NCBI RefSeq assembly: GCF_004363295.1
Contig: NZ_SNYQ01000001.1
Location: 62,001-126,000 of the forward strand
Length of the DNA: 64,000 nucleotides
Direction: 5' to 3'
Origin: Mesocricetibacter intestinalis
GTDB lineage: Bacteria > Pseudomonadota > Gammaproteobacteria > Enterobacterales > Pasteurellaceae
The notes under the pieces were generated by a model, which saw only the letters and a list, made by a program, of their open reading frames with translations, was not told the DNA's origin and searched no databases. The position numbers were made by a program, and so were the translations under genes. Below, in pieces: positions 30,935 through 40,790 of this stretch. The stretch's first letter is position 1; the number at the start of each line of letters is the position of its first letter.

Positions 30935-31999
30935 ATGTCTTTAGAACAGCATCTGTTGCGTAAATCATCTCCGGACTTTGCCCGCCTGATTGCCTACGGC
31001 TTTGAGCGGAATGGGCAGGATTATGGCTACTCCGCCCCCATTTTGGCGGGAGATTTCCGAGCCGAAATAAGCATTTCCGCCGAGGGCAAGCTCAGCGGGC
31101 GGGTATTCGAGCTCAGTAGCGGAACGGAGTACGATAATATCCATATCCCTAGGCAACAGGGGGAATTTGTTAATAGGGTACGCACCGCTTATTTGAACTT
31201 ACTGCAGGATATTGTCGAACATTGTTTTATCCCGCGACCTTTTGTTTCCGAGCAGGCTAACCGATTGGCGCAAATATTATACGAGCGATACGGTGATAAG
31301 CCCCATTTCCCCTGGGTGAAATATCCGGATTTCGGTGTGTTTAAGCATCGCAGTAATGATAAATGGTATGCGCTTTGTATGTATATTGAGCGCAACAAGC
31401 TGATCCCCAAGGCGGAGGGGAAAACAGATGTGCTGAATCTAAAAGCGGATAGCAAGCAAATCGCCAATTTATGTCGGCAAGATGGTATTTATCCCGCTTA
31501 CCATATGAATAAACAACATTGGATCAGTCTGATTCTGGACGACACCCTGGACGACCGAAACATATTGGCGTTGATTGCGCAAAGCTATGCGCTGACTGCT
31601 TCCGGTGCGGAGAAATCCGTGCGGGAGGGAAGAAAAGAATGGCTGATCCCCGCCAATCCTAAGTATTTCGATATTGAAAAGGCCTTTTGCCAGCACCGCG
31701 AGATCCCTTGGAAACAAAGCACCGCCGTGGCCGTTAATGATATTTTGTATATGTATGTGGGCGCCCCGCGTTCGGCAATTATGTATAAATGTCTGGTTAC
31801 GCAAACGGATCTTCCTTACCACGGACAGCACCGCCATTTAAATATTAAGCGGGTAATGAATATTCGCTTGTTGCAAAGTTATGCCCCCCATTTATTTACC
31901 CTTGCCAAGCTGAAAGAATTTCAGGTAAATGCCATACGGGGACCGCGTAATATGCCCTTGTCCCTAAGAGAATATATTGAAAAAACGGCGGGAGGATAA
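30935..31999 (+). CDS. MmcQ/YjbR-domain protein with N-terminal extension and C-terminal PUA/EVE-like domain
   Basis: The 354-residue protein seems to have three parts. Residues 1-100 are a beta-rich extension unlike anything I recognise. Residues 110-225 are YjbR-like (FPWVKYPDFGVFKHRSNDKW, GIYPAYHMNKQHWISLILDD). Residues 235-354 (PANPKYFDIEKAF, WKQSTAVAVNDILYMYVGAP, IMYKCLVT) look like a PUA/EVE-type fold that senses modified bases. No catalytic motif is seen; nucleic-acid binding is inferred. ATG 30935 is the first start after the pyrE terminator. It has its own terminator and is probably monocistronic. Confidence 0.72.
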   Translation: MSLEQHLLRKSSPDFARLIAYGFERNGQDYGYSAPILAGDFRAEISISAEGKLSGRVFELSSGTEYDNIHIPRQQGEFVNRVRTAYLNLLQDIVEHCFIPRPFVSEQANRLAQILYERYGDKPHFPWVKYPDFGVFKHRSNDKWYALCMYIERNKLIPKAEGKTDVLNLKADSKQIANLCRQDGIYPAYHMNKQHWISLILDDTLDDRNILALIAQSYALTASGAEKSVREGRKEWLIPANPKYFDIEKAFCQHREIPWKQSTAVAVNDILYMYVGAPRSAIMYKCLVTQTDLPYHGQHRHLNIKRVMNIRLLQSYAPHLFTLAKLKEFQVNAIRGPRNMPLSLREYIEKTAGG

Positions 32000-32006
32000 T
32001 TAACGG

Positions 32007-32037
32007 AGGTCTGAGATAAACTCAGACCTTATTTTTT
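32007..32037 (+). terminator. intrinsic terminator after the YjbR-type gene
   Basis: AGGTCTGAG/CTCAGACCT (32007-32015 with 32021-32029), 5-base loop, followed by TATTTTTTC. Confidence 0.85.
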
Positions 32038-32101
32038 CTGCCTATTATTTTGTCCCATAGTTCTTTAAGTGCAGGATTGTGCCATATCCTTTATAAAAAA
32101 T

Positions 32102-32120
32102 AAAAACAATTATCATTTGC
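32102..32120 (-). promoter_or_regulatory. Fur-like box before the TonB receptor
   Basis: Read on the minus strand, the 19-mer GCAAATGATAATTGTTTTT matches 13 of 19 positions of GATAATGATAATCATTATC, with an unbroken AATGATAAT core. It lies about 75 bases before the receptor start, in an AT-rich promoter region. Confidence 0.6.
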
Positions 32121-32194
32121 ATTGTAAATTGATTATATTTTAAGATAACGGCTCTTATTTGATTATTTCATTTATAACTAAGGGACTAAATAAA

Positions 32195-34531
32195 ATGCGA
32201 TTATCTTATCTTCACTGCTTTGTTGCTTGTAGCCTTTCCACCCTCTCAATATCTTTATTTGCCGCTGAAAAAAATACGAAGGATAAAAGCCAGATTGAGG
32301 AAATCGTGGTTTATGCCGATCAAACTCAGGGGCTGTCTTCCACCCGGACGATTTCCCGGGAGCAAATTAAAAAGACGCCGAATGGCAACGGTAATATTAC
32401 CGATTATTTGAAAACCAACCCGCATATTCGCTTTGAACAAAGTGATAAAGACGGAACCCGGAGCGGTGAAATCAAACCCGAGAATATCTCCATTAACGGT
32501 GCGGAACCGAATCAAACGGCATTTTTTATCGATAATGTCAATGTTAATAATGATTTAATGGTGGATAGCGAAATTTTTGACGGTGCAATTCAAGTCATTC
32601 CGGGATTGGGCCATAGCCAAGCCTATTTCTTTGATGGAAATTTACTATCTTCGGTGGTGGTGCACGATAGTAATATTTCCGCCAGCCTGGGCGGTTTTAG
32701 CGGCGGTGCCGTCGTGGCTAAAACGAAACAATATGACGGGAGGAACGGGATTAAACTCAATTATCGTACCTCAGGTTCAAACTGGGCCAAGTTACACGCC
32801 GATCAACAATTACAGGACAAATTACAGTCAATTGTTCCCGATCCCTCCTTACAGGCGCCCTATCAGCCGAAATATAGCAAACGGTTTTTCAATATTATGG
32901 CGGAAACCGCATTGTCCGAGAATATCGGTATGGTTATAGGCCTTAGCCGTCGCGGTACTAATATTCAGCAAAGTAAGCTGGTGTCTAAAGATGGCAAAAG
33001 AGATCATCAGTTCTACCGTTTTCATTCGGATAATGCACTATTAAATTTAAACTGGACGCCGAATGCGGATAACCGTTTTGAACTGGGATTGCGTTATTCC
33101 AATTATCGGGAAAGTAAATTTTATCCGAATACCCTGAATAATAATGTGAAAGACTACCATCAGGCTTACGGTGCAACCCTGGCTTGGGTTCATTCTTTCG
33201 ATTCGGGCGTGTTAACATCGACGCTTGCCTACGATAATTTACAGGATAAACGTGATTCAGAATCCTCTGATGTGGAAGTGATTTCCCTCTTGGATTTCGA
33301 TTATGAAATCGGCGGTTACGGCGATAGCCGGCTAACCCAGCGCAATCTTTCCTTTTCCACTGAATATGCGTTAAATCCCTTTGATTGGGGCGCAGTTAAC
33401 CATGCCGTTTCCCTGGGGGGACTATATCAATTTAGCCAATATAAATTTAATCGCGCGCAGGAGGTTACCAGCAAAGTCGGTTCAATTATAGATGGCATTT
33501 ATATTCCTTTACTGGAGCGCGAATTAATTGCGCGTAAGGGTAGCGCGGATACCAAATACCAAAATGCCGCACTGTATGCGGAGGATTTGATGCAATGGGG
33601 TAACTTTGAATTGCGTACCGGTATCCGTGCGGAACGTGATGATTATCTGAAAAATAATAATATCGCTCCGCGTTTAGTGGGGAAATGGAAGCCTTTTAGC
33701 CAAACCGGCTTCATTGCGGGATATAACCGTTACTACGGACGTTCGTTTGCTTCGCTGAAGCTGACGGATAAAATCCTGGCGCTCAATGAAAATAAGCTGG
33801 CCCGCTATGAAAAATTAAAGCACCTGAAAACGCCCTATGCCGATGAGTTAAGCCTGGGGCTTGAACAAAACTGGGGAAATTTTGCCTTTAACCTTAAATA
33901 TATTTATCGCCAAAACCGCCAGCGTATCATATTGGCGCGCTATAAAAACGACAATGGAGAGAGTGTTGACGAGTATCGCAACGGTAATCCCTATAATGTG
34001 AATGTTTATACCTTCCAGATAAATAATATTGAACCCTGGAAATTAGGAAATACTTACTGGAATACGCGGCTCGCTTTCGACTGGCTGGACACCAAATTAA
34101 GCGATATTCATCGTCAGCTCGATCCGAAGGAAATCGTTGTTCTCAACGGTAAACCTATGACCCGAGAAGAAATGCAGCGGCGGGTAAATGCCAATAATGG
34201 AGATTGGACTTTGCGCTTTAATCTGGATATGGCATTGCCCGAATACGGCCTAAGTTGGTCGAATAATCTATGGGTAAAAGCGGCGGTTAAAGGCTATGAA
34301 GAAATCCGGGATCTGGAATACCGCACCTATGATTACGGCACCCATCCTCAATGGGATATGCGTTTGCGCTGGCAGCCGACAATATATGGGCAGCATAAGC
34401 CTTATGTTCAGGTGGATGTGTTAAATGTACTGGATAAAACCCGTAAAATTCTGAAACGCAGCGGCGCGGAGAATTTTGGCGAATATACGCCGGGACGTGA
34501 ATTCTGGCTGGAAGTCGGATACGAATTTTAA
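32195..34531 (+). CDS. TonB-dependent outer membrane receptor, probably for a host iron protein or peptide
   Basis: The 778-residue protein has a signal peptide (MRLSYLHCFVACSLSTLSIS then LFAAEK), a TonB-box-like EEIVVYA at the mature N-terminus, a plug domain (DYLKTNPHIRFEQS, INGAEPNQTAFFIDNVNVNN, SLGGFSGGAVVAKTK) and a 22-strand-barrel-sized C-terminal part ending FWLEVGYEF with terminal Phe. ATG 32195 is chosen because the 12-residue upstream extension breaks the signal peptide. The FRAP and NPNL motifs of hemoglobin receptors are not seen. The M16 protease gene follows 50 bp downstream, recalling FusA-FusC and YddB-PqqL protease-linked import. A Fur-like box points to iron control. Confidence 0.85.
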   Translation: MRLSYLHCFVACSLSTLSISLFAAEKNTKDKSQIEEIVVYADQTQGLSSTRTISREQIKKTPNGNGNITDYLKTNPHIRFEQSDKDGTRSGEIKPENISINGAEPNQTAFFIDNVNVNNDLMVDSEIFDGAIQVIPGLGHSQAYFFDGNLLSSVVVHDSNISASLGGFSGGAVVAKTKQYDGRNGIKLNYRTSGSNWAKLHADQQLQDKLQSIVPDPSLQAPYQPKYSKRFFNIMAETALSENIGMVIGLSRRGTNIQQSKLVSKDGKRDHQFYRFHSDNALLNLNWTPNADNRFELGLRYSNYRESKFYPNTLNNNVKDYHQAYGATLAWVHSFDSGVLTSTLAYDNLQDKRDSESSDVEVISLLDFDYEIGGYGDSRLTQRNLSFSTEYALNPFDWGAVNHAVSLGGLYQFSQYKFNRAQEVTSKVGSIIDGIYIPLLERELIARKGSADTKYQNAALYAEDLMQWGNFELRTGIRAERDDYLKNNNIAPRLVGKWKPFSQTGFIAGYNRYYGRSFASLKLTDKILALNENKLARYEKLKHLKTPYADELSLGLEQNWGNFAFNLKYIYRQNRQRIILARYKNDNGESVDEYRNGNPYNVNVYTFQINNIEPWKLGNTYWNTRLAFDWLDTKLSDIHRQLDPKEIVVLNGKPMTREEMQRRVNANNGDWTLRFNLDMALPEYGLSWSNNLWVKAAVKGYEEIRDLEYRTYDYGTHPQWDMRLRWQPTIYGQHKPYVQVDVLNVLDKTRKILKRSGAENFGEYTPGREFWLEVGYEF

Positions 34532-34581
34532 TTGCCAATGGCGCCTGTAACCAGGCCTTTATATTGTAAGCGCAAAAAACT

Positions 34582-37353
34582 ATGAAAAAACTGACCGCAC
34601 TTTTTGTACTATGTTTTCTCTTAATGGGTTGTAACGGCAATCTTTCTCCGTATGAGCAAAAGCTGCCTTTTCATCCTCGGGTGCTGCGGGGAAAATTAGA
34701 TAACGGGCTGAGCTACTTTATTTTGGAAAATAACGAACCTAAGGAACGGGTTTATCTTCGTCTGATCGTCAATGCGGGTTCAATGAATGAAGATGAAGAT
34801 CAAAAAGGCGTTGCCCATATTGTCGAACATATGGCTTTTAACGGTTCCGCCAAATATCCTGAGAATCAGATTATCAATGCCTTGGAGCGGCTCGGCATGA
34901 AATTTGCCCGGGATATTAACGCCTTTACCGATTTCGAAAATACGGTTTACACCTTAAATTTATCCGGCAATGAGGAAAGCAAGCTGGCTTTAGCTTTTGA
35001 GGTCATTGATGAATGGATGAATAACCTGACGATTCTTGAAAAAGATTTGGACGCGGAACGCGGTGTCGTACTGGAGGAATGGCGCTCCCGTCTTAGCCCG
35101 ATGCTGCGCTTGGGCGATAAAAAAAGCGCGATAGAAATGGCGGGCTCCCGTTATATTCGGCGCGATCCGATCGGCGAGGTAAATATTATTAAAAATATTT
35201 CCGCAAAACGGGTAAAGGATTTTTATCAAAAATGGTATCGCCCGGATAATATGTCTTTGGTCGTTGTCGGTGATATTGATAAAGGTAAAATTCAATCCTT
35301 AATTAAACAAAAATTAGCGCATAGTTTCACACCGAATACGCCGTTGGAACAAGTGGATTACAGTATTCCTTTGCTAAATCAATGGCGTTTTGCCCGGGTT
35401 TCGGAACCTGAAACCGATTACCGCAGTATTGATTTCAGCTTGTTTGAACCTTACCGGGAAATCCAAACCCTGGAGGACTACAAACAGGAACTTATCGACA
35501 GCTTGCTCGGAGGATTATTAAATAATAGGTTAAAAGATTGGGAAAAACAGCACTCGCAACTATTAGATTCCGCCGCATTTTACGATTCGTTGCTGGGGCG
35601 GGAAACCCGGCAACATTTATTTACCCTGCAACTTGCCGAACAGGATTATCAAGGGGCGGTGGCGCTTTTATTCCGCTTTCTTGCGGAAATCAACCAGCAT
35701 GGCTTTAGCCCGCAGGAATTCGAACGGGAAGTGGCTCGTTTGCAGGCATTGAATAAACGCAAATTGGATTTAAAGCGCGGCAGTTTGCGGATGGCCGATG
35801 AGTTAATGACTGCAAGCGTAATGCAACGGCCCTTGTTTCTCAGTCAATCCCAGCAATATCGGCTCAAATCTCGCTTACTGAAGGAGATTAGGTTACAGGA
35901 AGTGGAACAAAGGTTCCGACAGATGGTGGCATTAAAATCTAAATTAATGTTGCTTACCCAGCCTAAGGCCACCAAACTTTCACTGAGCAGCTCCGCGCAA
36001 ATTGCACGGCTGTGGCATGAAAGTTTTCATCAACCTCAGCGGGCTTGGGAAGATATTGCGCCTAAGGACGCATTACCGGCATTAGATTTAACTCGGGGTA
36101 CCATTGTTGATGAAGTGCATCATGACAAAGGGGATATTTACCAATTCACACTCAGCAACGGCAGCCGCTTAATTTATCATTACAGCGATAAATCGCCGCA
36201 ACAGGTATATTTTAAAGCGCTAACCCAAGGCGGCGTCAGAAGCGTACCGCCACAGGATTTTCATCAACTGCGTTCGGCGGCAAAAGTGATTGACGAAAGC
36301 GGTATCGGCGGCTTATCCCCACAGGCGTTGGAACGCTTGTTCAGTAAAAATCCGCTGGGCTTATCCACGGTACTGGAGGATTATTATCAGGGCTTTATCG
36401 GCAGCGGGAAAACAGAGAATTTTGAGCAAGTATTAAGGTTGTTTCGCCTGAGATTAGAGGACATGACAGTAGATCCCGAGGTATTGAGTAAATACAAAAA
36501 AGACAGCCTGGAATATTTGAAACAAAGGGATAAAGAAACGGAATTTGCCCGACGCCTGTCGAAGCTCAGACACCCGAATGTCGAAACCGTCTATAGCCAA
36601 AGGGCGGAAAATCTAAGCAACCTTTCCGCAACGCAAATCCGCCGTATGTATCAGCACTATATCGCGGATAAAACCGATTTCACCTATTTTATTGTGGGCG
36701 ATATTCGCCTGAATCAGGTGAAAACCTTAGCGCAACAGTACCTTGCCGGTTTACCACGCAAAGAGCAGCGCCGTTCGGCTTATCCGGTCGTTGTAGCCGT
36801 GCCTGAAAAGCGGCTGAGCGTCGCAGGTTTTTCGGAACCGAGAGCGGAAGCCGAACTTTACCTTGTGGCGGATAAGCGCTGGCAGGCGGAAGATAGCTAT
36901 TTATTAGATATTCTGGCGGATATTCTGCAGGAAAAATTGCGGTTGTTGCTGCGCGAGCGGGAATCCGGTATTTATGCGGTGAATGCTTCCGTTTTTCAGG
37001 AACCCCAGTCGCCGCAAATGGAGGGCAGAATCACCTTCTCCGCCGCGCCTGACAGAGTAGATTATTTACTGCGGCTAACACATCTGGTACTCGATGAGAT
37101 TATACAAAAGGGTGTGGAACCCGAATTATTACAAAAAAAGATCAATGAAAAGAAAATTCAGATTAAGCAGAACTTTGACAGTTTAGTCTTTGTATTAAAT
37201 CAAATTGAACAAAGTTATCTGCTCAGTCAAAGCAGCGATTTAATCTACTTATATCAACGCTTGGAACAGGATGTCAGTGCGGAAAAAATCCATGCTTTGG
37301 CGAAAAAGCTGTTTGATAGAAAGGGCAGATTCGAAGCGGTGCTGAGCCAATAA
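34582..37353 (+). CDS. M16-family zinc protease lipoprotein (PqqL/FusC-like)
   Basis: This 923-residue protein carries a lipoprotein signal with lipobox LLMGC (Cys17), so it is probably tethered in the periplasm. The inverted zinc motif HIVEH is at residues 79-83, and Glu159 (in DAERGVVLEEW) fits the third ligand about 76 residues later. The length and the two-part repeat, with a degenerate second half starting near residue 510, match the PqqL/FusC two-domain peptidases. FusC cuts imported ferredoxin in the periplasm to free iron; a similar role on the receptor's cargo is inferred. An uptake word (34594-34602) lies in the signal-peptide region. Confidence 0.87.
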   Translation: MKKLTALFVLCFLLMGCNGNLSPYEQKLPFHPRVLRGKLDNGLSYFILENNEPKERVYLRLIVNAGSMNEDEDQKGVAHIVEHMAFNGSAKYPENQIINALERLGMKFARDINAFTDFENTVYTLNLSGNEESKLALAFEVIDEWMNNLTILEKDLDAERGVVLEEWRSRLSPMLRLGDKKSAIEMAGSRYIRRDPIGEVNIIKNISAKRVKDFYQKWYRPDNMSLVVVGDIDKGKIQSLIKQKLAHSFTPNTPLEQVDYSIPLLNQWRFARVSEPETDYRSIDFSLFEPYREIQTLEDYKQELIDSLLGGLLNNRLKDWEKQHSQLLDSAAFYDSLLGRETRQHLFTLQLAEQDYQGAVALLFRFLAEINQHGFSPQEFEREVARLQALNKRKLDLKRGSLRMADELMTASVMQRPLFLSQSQQYRLKSRLLKEIRLQEVEQRFRQMVALKSKLMLLTQPKATKLSLSSSAQIARLWHESFHQPQRAWEDIAPKDALPALDLTRGTIVDEVHHDKGDIYQFTLSNGSRLIYHYSDKSPQQVYFKALTQGGVRSVPPQDFHQLRSAAKVIDESGIGGLSPQALERLFSKNPLGLSTVLEDYYQGFIGSGKTENFEQVLRLFRLRLEDMTVDPEVLSKYKKDSLEYLKQRDKETEFARRLSKLRHPNVETVYSQRAENLSNLSATQIRRMYQHYIADKTDFTYFIVGDIRLNQVKTLAQQYLAGLPRKEQRRSAYPVVVAVPEKRLSVAGFSEPRAEAELYLVADKRWQAEDSYLLDILADILQEKLRLLLRERESGIYAVNASVFQEPQSPQMEGRITFSAAPDRVDYLLRLTHLVLDEIIQKGVEPELLQKKINEKKIQIKQNFDSLVFVLNQIEQSYLLSQSSDLIYLYQRLEQDVSAEKIHALAKKLFDRKGRFEAVLSQ

Positions 37354-37430
37354 TTTTTCCGCTCTTCCAATTGTAAACTATGCCCCCGGGCGTAACAGGG
37401 GCAAGATGAAAATCAGCGGCGGGGCGGGAT

Positions 37431-37748
37431 TTAGTATTCCCATTCCTCCGGGTCAATCCCCAGCTTGCGCATAATATCCTTCGCCTGTTCCGGAATTTCA
37501 TCATGGCGTTCTTTAAGCAGATCGCTGTCGGTGGGCAGAGGTTGGCCGGTAAAGGCGTGCAAAAAGGCTTCGCACAGTAATTCGCTATTGGTGGCGTGGC
37601 GCAGATTATGAATCTGGCGGCGGGTTCGTTCGTTAGTGAGTATTTCCAATACTTTAATCGGAATGGATACCGTGATTTTTTTTACCTGTTCGCTTTTTTT
37701 TCCGTGCTCTGCATAAGGGCTGATGTATTTTCCGTTCCAGTTCGCCAT
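37431..37748 (-). CDS. metJ: methionine repressor MetJ
   Basis: MetJ is the SAM-dependent ribbon-helix-helix repressor of methionine genes. The 105-residue protein has [20 protein letters not shown] and the DNA-contacting beta strand [15 protein letters not shown], followed by [20 protein letters not shown] and a C-terminus ending in EEWEY, nearly identical to E. coli MetJ (105 residues). It is convergent with the M16 protease gene. I saw no clear AGACGTCT operator beside it. Confidence 0.95.
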   Translation of the reverse strand: MANWNGKYISPYAEHGKKSEQVKKITVSIPIKVLEILTNERTRRQIHNLRHATNSELLCEAFLHAFTGQPLPTDSDLLKERHDEIPEQAKDIMRKLGIDPEEWEY

Positions 37749-38107
37749 GAAAGAATCCTGCCAATAACTTTGATTATTTTATCTGTTCCGGGCCGTTACT
37801 TATTTGTCGCCCTTTGCGTGCGCCAATTTTAAACGACAACGCGGCGGAAAACAAATGTACCTCATACTTTGTGTGTAAAGAGACGGGGACTGCGGCGCAT
37901 TAGGTCGCATCATCACATATATCGCCTCGGATTTGAACGCAGCCCGGGCTTTTCCGTCCGAGGCGGAAGGGCAAAAAATAGGCGGCTTTTTGACCGCACT
38001 TTTGTCCATGTTTTTGTCCTTAGACGCCTTTTTCGTTCTGTGCTAAGCGTCGATTTTCCAGTATAATGGGGCGGTTTTCTGGTATAGATTTGAATAAGTA
38101 AATGATT
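37749..38107. other. metJ/glyQ divergent intergenic region
   Basis: About 360 bases without a credible gene. One uptake word lies at 37993-38001. The promoter of glyQ is expected near 38060-38090 (TATAAT at 38061-38066 is a good -10). No MetJ box, riboswitch or hairpin could be assigned. Confidence 0.5.
37993..38001 (-). repeat. DNA uptake signal sequence
   Basis: ACCGCACTT, preceded by TTTTTG, the complement of the extended motif, in the metJ/glyQ gap. Confidence 0.85.
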
Positions 38108-39016
38108 ATGAGCACTAAATTTAATGTAAAAACCTTTCAGGGCATGATTTTGGCCCTTCAGGACTATTGGGCGCAGCAGGGCTGCACATTGGTTCAACCC
38201 TTTGATATGGAAGTGGGGGCGGGAACTTCTCACCCCATGACCTGTTTGCGTGCATTGGGGCCGGAGCCTATGGCTTTTGCCTATGTACAGCCTTCGCGCC
38301 GACCGACCGACGGCCGTTACGGCGAAAATCCGAATCGCCTGCAACATTATTATCAGTTTCAGGTGGTGATTAAACCTTCGCCGGATAATATTCAGGAACT
38401 CTATCTGGACAGTTTGAAAATGCTCGGTTTCGATCCGACTCTAAATGACATCCGTTTTGTGGAAGATAACTGGGAAAACCCTACCTTGGGTGCTTGGGGA
38501 CTGGGTTGGGAAGTTTGGCTGAACGGTATGGAAGTTACTCAGTTTACCTATTTCCAACAGGTGGGCGGTCTGGAATGTAAACCTGTTACCGGTGAAATTA
38601 CCTACGGACTGGAACGTCTGGCCATGTATATTCAGGGGGTGGACAGCGTTTATGATCTGGTTTGGTCCGACGGTCCTCTGGGTAAAACCACTTATGGCGA
38701 TGTATTTCACCAAAACGAAGTGGAGCAGTCCGCCTATAATTTCGAATATGCCGATGTGGATTTTCTGTTCGCCTGTTTCGATCAATATGAGAAAGAAGCC
38801 CAATCTTTACTTAATTTGGAAAAACCGCTGCCCTTACCGGCATACGAGCGTATTCTGAAAGCGGCGCACAGCTTTAATTTACTGGATGCGCGCAAGGCGA
38901 TTTCAGTTACCGAACGTCAGCGTTATATTTTGCGTATTCGCGCGCTGACCAAAGGCGTGGCGGAGGCTTATTATGCTTCTCGCGAAGCCTTGGGTTTTCC
39001 GGGCTGCCGTAAATAA
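38108..39016 (+). CDS. glyQ: glycyl-tRNA synthetase alpha subunit
   Basis: GlyQ is the catalytic subunit of the alpha2beta2 bacterial glycyl-tRNA synthetase. The 302-residue protein has [36 protein letters not shown], the class II motif [20 protein letters not shown] and [18 protein letters not shown]. Start 38108 gives [13 protein letters not shown], as in Haemophilus; an ATG two codons earlier (38102) is also possible. The partner glyS lies 2.8 kb downstream instead of adjacent. Confidence 0.95.
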   Translation: MSTKFNVKTFQGMILALQDYWAQQGCTLVQPFDMEVGAGTSHPMTCLRALGPEPMAFAYVQPSRRPTDGRYGENPNRLQHYYQFQVVIKPSPDNIQELYLDSLKMLGFDPTLNDIRFVEDNWENPTLGAWGLGWEVWLNGMEVTQFTYFQQVGGLECKPVTGEITYGLERLAMYIQGVDSVYDLVWSDGPLGKTTYGDVFHQNEVEQSAYNFEYADVDFLFACFDQYEKEAQSLLNLEKPLPLPAYERILKAAHSFNLLDARKAISVTERQRYILRIRALTKGVAEAYYASREALGFPGCRK

Positions 39017-39102
39017 TTAAAAAAACATAACATAAATTCGGGCGGTCGGGGTTAAAAAACTCCTGTGAAAAGGACCGCTCTTTATTGCAAAGGGGGAAGG
39101 AA

Positions 39103-39753
39103 ATGAACGATTATCAGTATTCCGAAGATATTTATACGGAAGCGGATTCCAGTGCGGATACCCTGAAAAACCTGGGGCCGTTGGCACCTATGGCCGGTAT
39201 CTGGGAAGGGAAACGCGGACTGGACATTAATCCGAAAGCGGAAGGGGCGGTAAAAGATCCCTATATCGAACGTATCGAATTGCATCCTATCGATGCGCAG
39301 GCAAACGGACCGCAGTTGTTCTACGGCTTACGTTACCATATTCATATCGTACAGGAAGGGGAAGCGGAAACATTCCATGATCAGGTGGGATATTGGCTGT
39401 GGGAACCGGCCACAGGTAACTTATTGCTGACCCTGAGTATTCCGCGCGGTCAGACTCTGATGGCAACGGGAAATGCCAAAGCCGATGCTAAAGAATTTAC
39501 CTTGACGGCGGTACGGGGTTCCTTAACCAACGGGATTATTTCCAATCCCTTCTTGGAACAGAAATTTACCACCGAAAGTTATACCATCACGGTTAAAATC
39601 AATGATGACGGCACCTGGTCCTATGATCAGGATACGGTAATGATTATTCCGAACTTTGACGAACCTTTCCATCACCGTGATCGTAACCGATTAACTAAAA
39701 TCGGCGAGCCGAAACTGAATCCGTTGGCGCTGGCGGAGCAGGAAGAGGGCTAA
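39103..39753 (+). CDS. heme-binding beta-barrel protein, nitrobindin/THAP4-like
   Basis: The 216-residue cytosolic protein has the FABP-like nitrobindin fold as judged by LAPMAGIWEGKRGLD (GxWxGxG-like motif), the barrel-closing HDQVGYWLWEPATG and the late TKIGEP segment. Family members bind ferric heme and react with NO or peroxynitrite. The start 39103 follows GGGGGAAGGAA; an upstream TTG (39085) is less likely. It may be cotranscribed with glyQ (86-base gap, no terminator seen). The exact role is unknown. Confidence 0.75.
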   Translation: MNDYQYSEDIYTEADSSADTLKNLGPLAPMAGIWEGKRGLDINPKAEGAVKDPYIERIELHPIDAQANGPQLFYGLRYHIHIVQEGEAETFHDQVGYWLWEPATGNLLLTLSIPRGQTLMATGNAKADAKEFTLTAVRGSLTNGIISNPFLEQKFTTESYTITVKINDDGTWSYDQDTVMIIPNFDEPFHHRDRNRLTKIGEPKLNPLALAEQEEG

Positions 39754-39779
39754 GATTGCCGAGAGCGGTAGAAATGAAC

Positions 39780-39813
39780 CGACCCGAGCTTAATTGGCTC
39801 GGGTCGTTTTTTT
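39780..39813 (+). terminator. intrinsic terminator of the nitrobindin-like gene
   Basis: CGACCCGAGC (39780-39789) pairs with GCTCGGGTCG (39797-39806); seven T's follow. It overlaps the end of the convergent pirin gene by two bases. Confidence 0.88.
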
Positions 39814-40501
39814 AGACTAAATCAAATAATAGAAATTCTGTCGGCGCAGAGGTTTTCAACTGTAGCGCCTGTTCCGCTTTAATCCCGAGCGCATCTCCGG
39901 CGCTTAGCGGCGTGCCGTTAATGCTTAATTCTCCGCTTACGACTTGCAACCAATAGCTGCGTTGCGGATTCAGGCTAAGATTTTCCTGCTGCGCCTCTTC
40001 ATAGCAGTAGCGCCATAGTTTCATGTCCTGATATACCTTAAATGAGCCTTGTTCCGCCTGCGGCGACAGAATCAGGGTGGCGCCCGGCTGCGGTACAAAG
40101 CTCCCTTGGCGGTAACGGGGAGTAATGCCCTTTTGTTCCGGTATAATCCAGATCTGATATAAATGCAGCGGTTGGTTTTCGCTAGGATTTATTTCCGAGT
40201 GAAAAATTCCGCTGCCGGCGGACATAATCTGAAACTCTCCGGCATTTACCCGGGTGGTATTGCCCATGCTGTCCCTATGTTCCACCGTACCGCTTAATAC
40301 ATAGGTCAGAATTTCCATATCTTTATGCGGATGCAGACCGAATCCTGTTCCCGGGGCAATAATATCTTCATTGATTACGCGCAAATGGGAAAAATGCATA
40401 TGCTGCGGATCATAATAATCGGCAAAGGAAAAACTGTGTCGACTCTGTAGCCAATCATGTGAACCGTCGCCGCGTTCTTGTGCTTTTCTAAGTTTTAGCA
40501 T
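39812..40501 (-). CDS. pirin-family protein (YhhW-like)
   Basis: This 229-residue bicupin resembles E. coli YhhW (231 residues), which has quercetin 2,3-dioxygenase activity in vitro. Start 40501 gives MLKLRKAQERGDGSHDWLQ; the frame is open to 40621 but the extra 40 residues are AT-rich and unlike the family. Metal ligands appear in GFGLHPHKDMEILTYVLSG and the nearby HSEINPSE segment. It is inverted between glyQ and glyS. The physiological substrate is unknown. Confidence 0.85.
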   Translation of the reverse strand: MLKLRKAQERGDGSHDWLQSRHSFSFADYYDPQHMHFSHLRVINEDIIAPGTGFGLHPHKDMEILTYVLSGTVEHRDSMGNTTRVNAGEFQIMSAGSGIFHSEINPSENQPLHLYQIWIIPEQKGITPRYRQGSFVPQPGATLILSPQAEQGSFKVYQDMKLWRYCYEEAQQENLSLNPQRSYWLQVVSGELSINGTPLSAGDALGIKAEQALQLKTSAPTEFLLFDLV

Positions 40502-40790
40502 GGGGTTACTCCTTTGTATTGCTTTCAGGCGCCATTTTATTATGAATAAAAAATTAATAAATAATGATTTTGTTGAATAATTATTTCTTATGGAGAAAAA
40601 ATAATTTGGGGAGAATTTCACATTTCATAATAAAATCAAGGGGAAGGATGAAAATGGCGAAAAAAGATCCTAAAATAACAAGCGTCTTATTTTCAGGATA
40701 GAACAGCCTGGGGAAAATCGGTTTTATCACCCCGAAACAAATCGACTTTCCACAGGAATTAAGGCAAGGAATTTAGGGAAAGGAGTCAAA

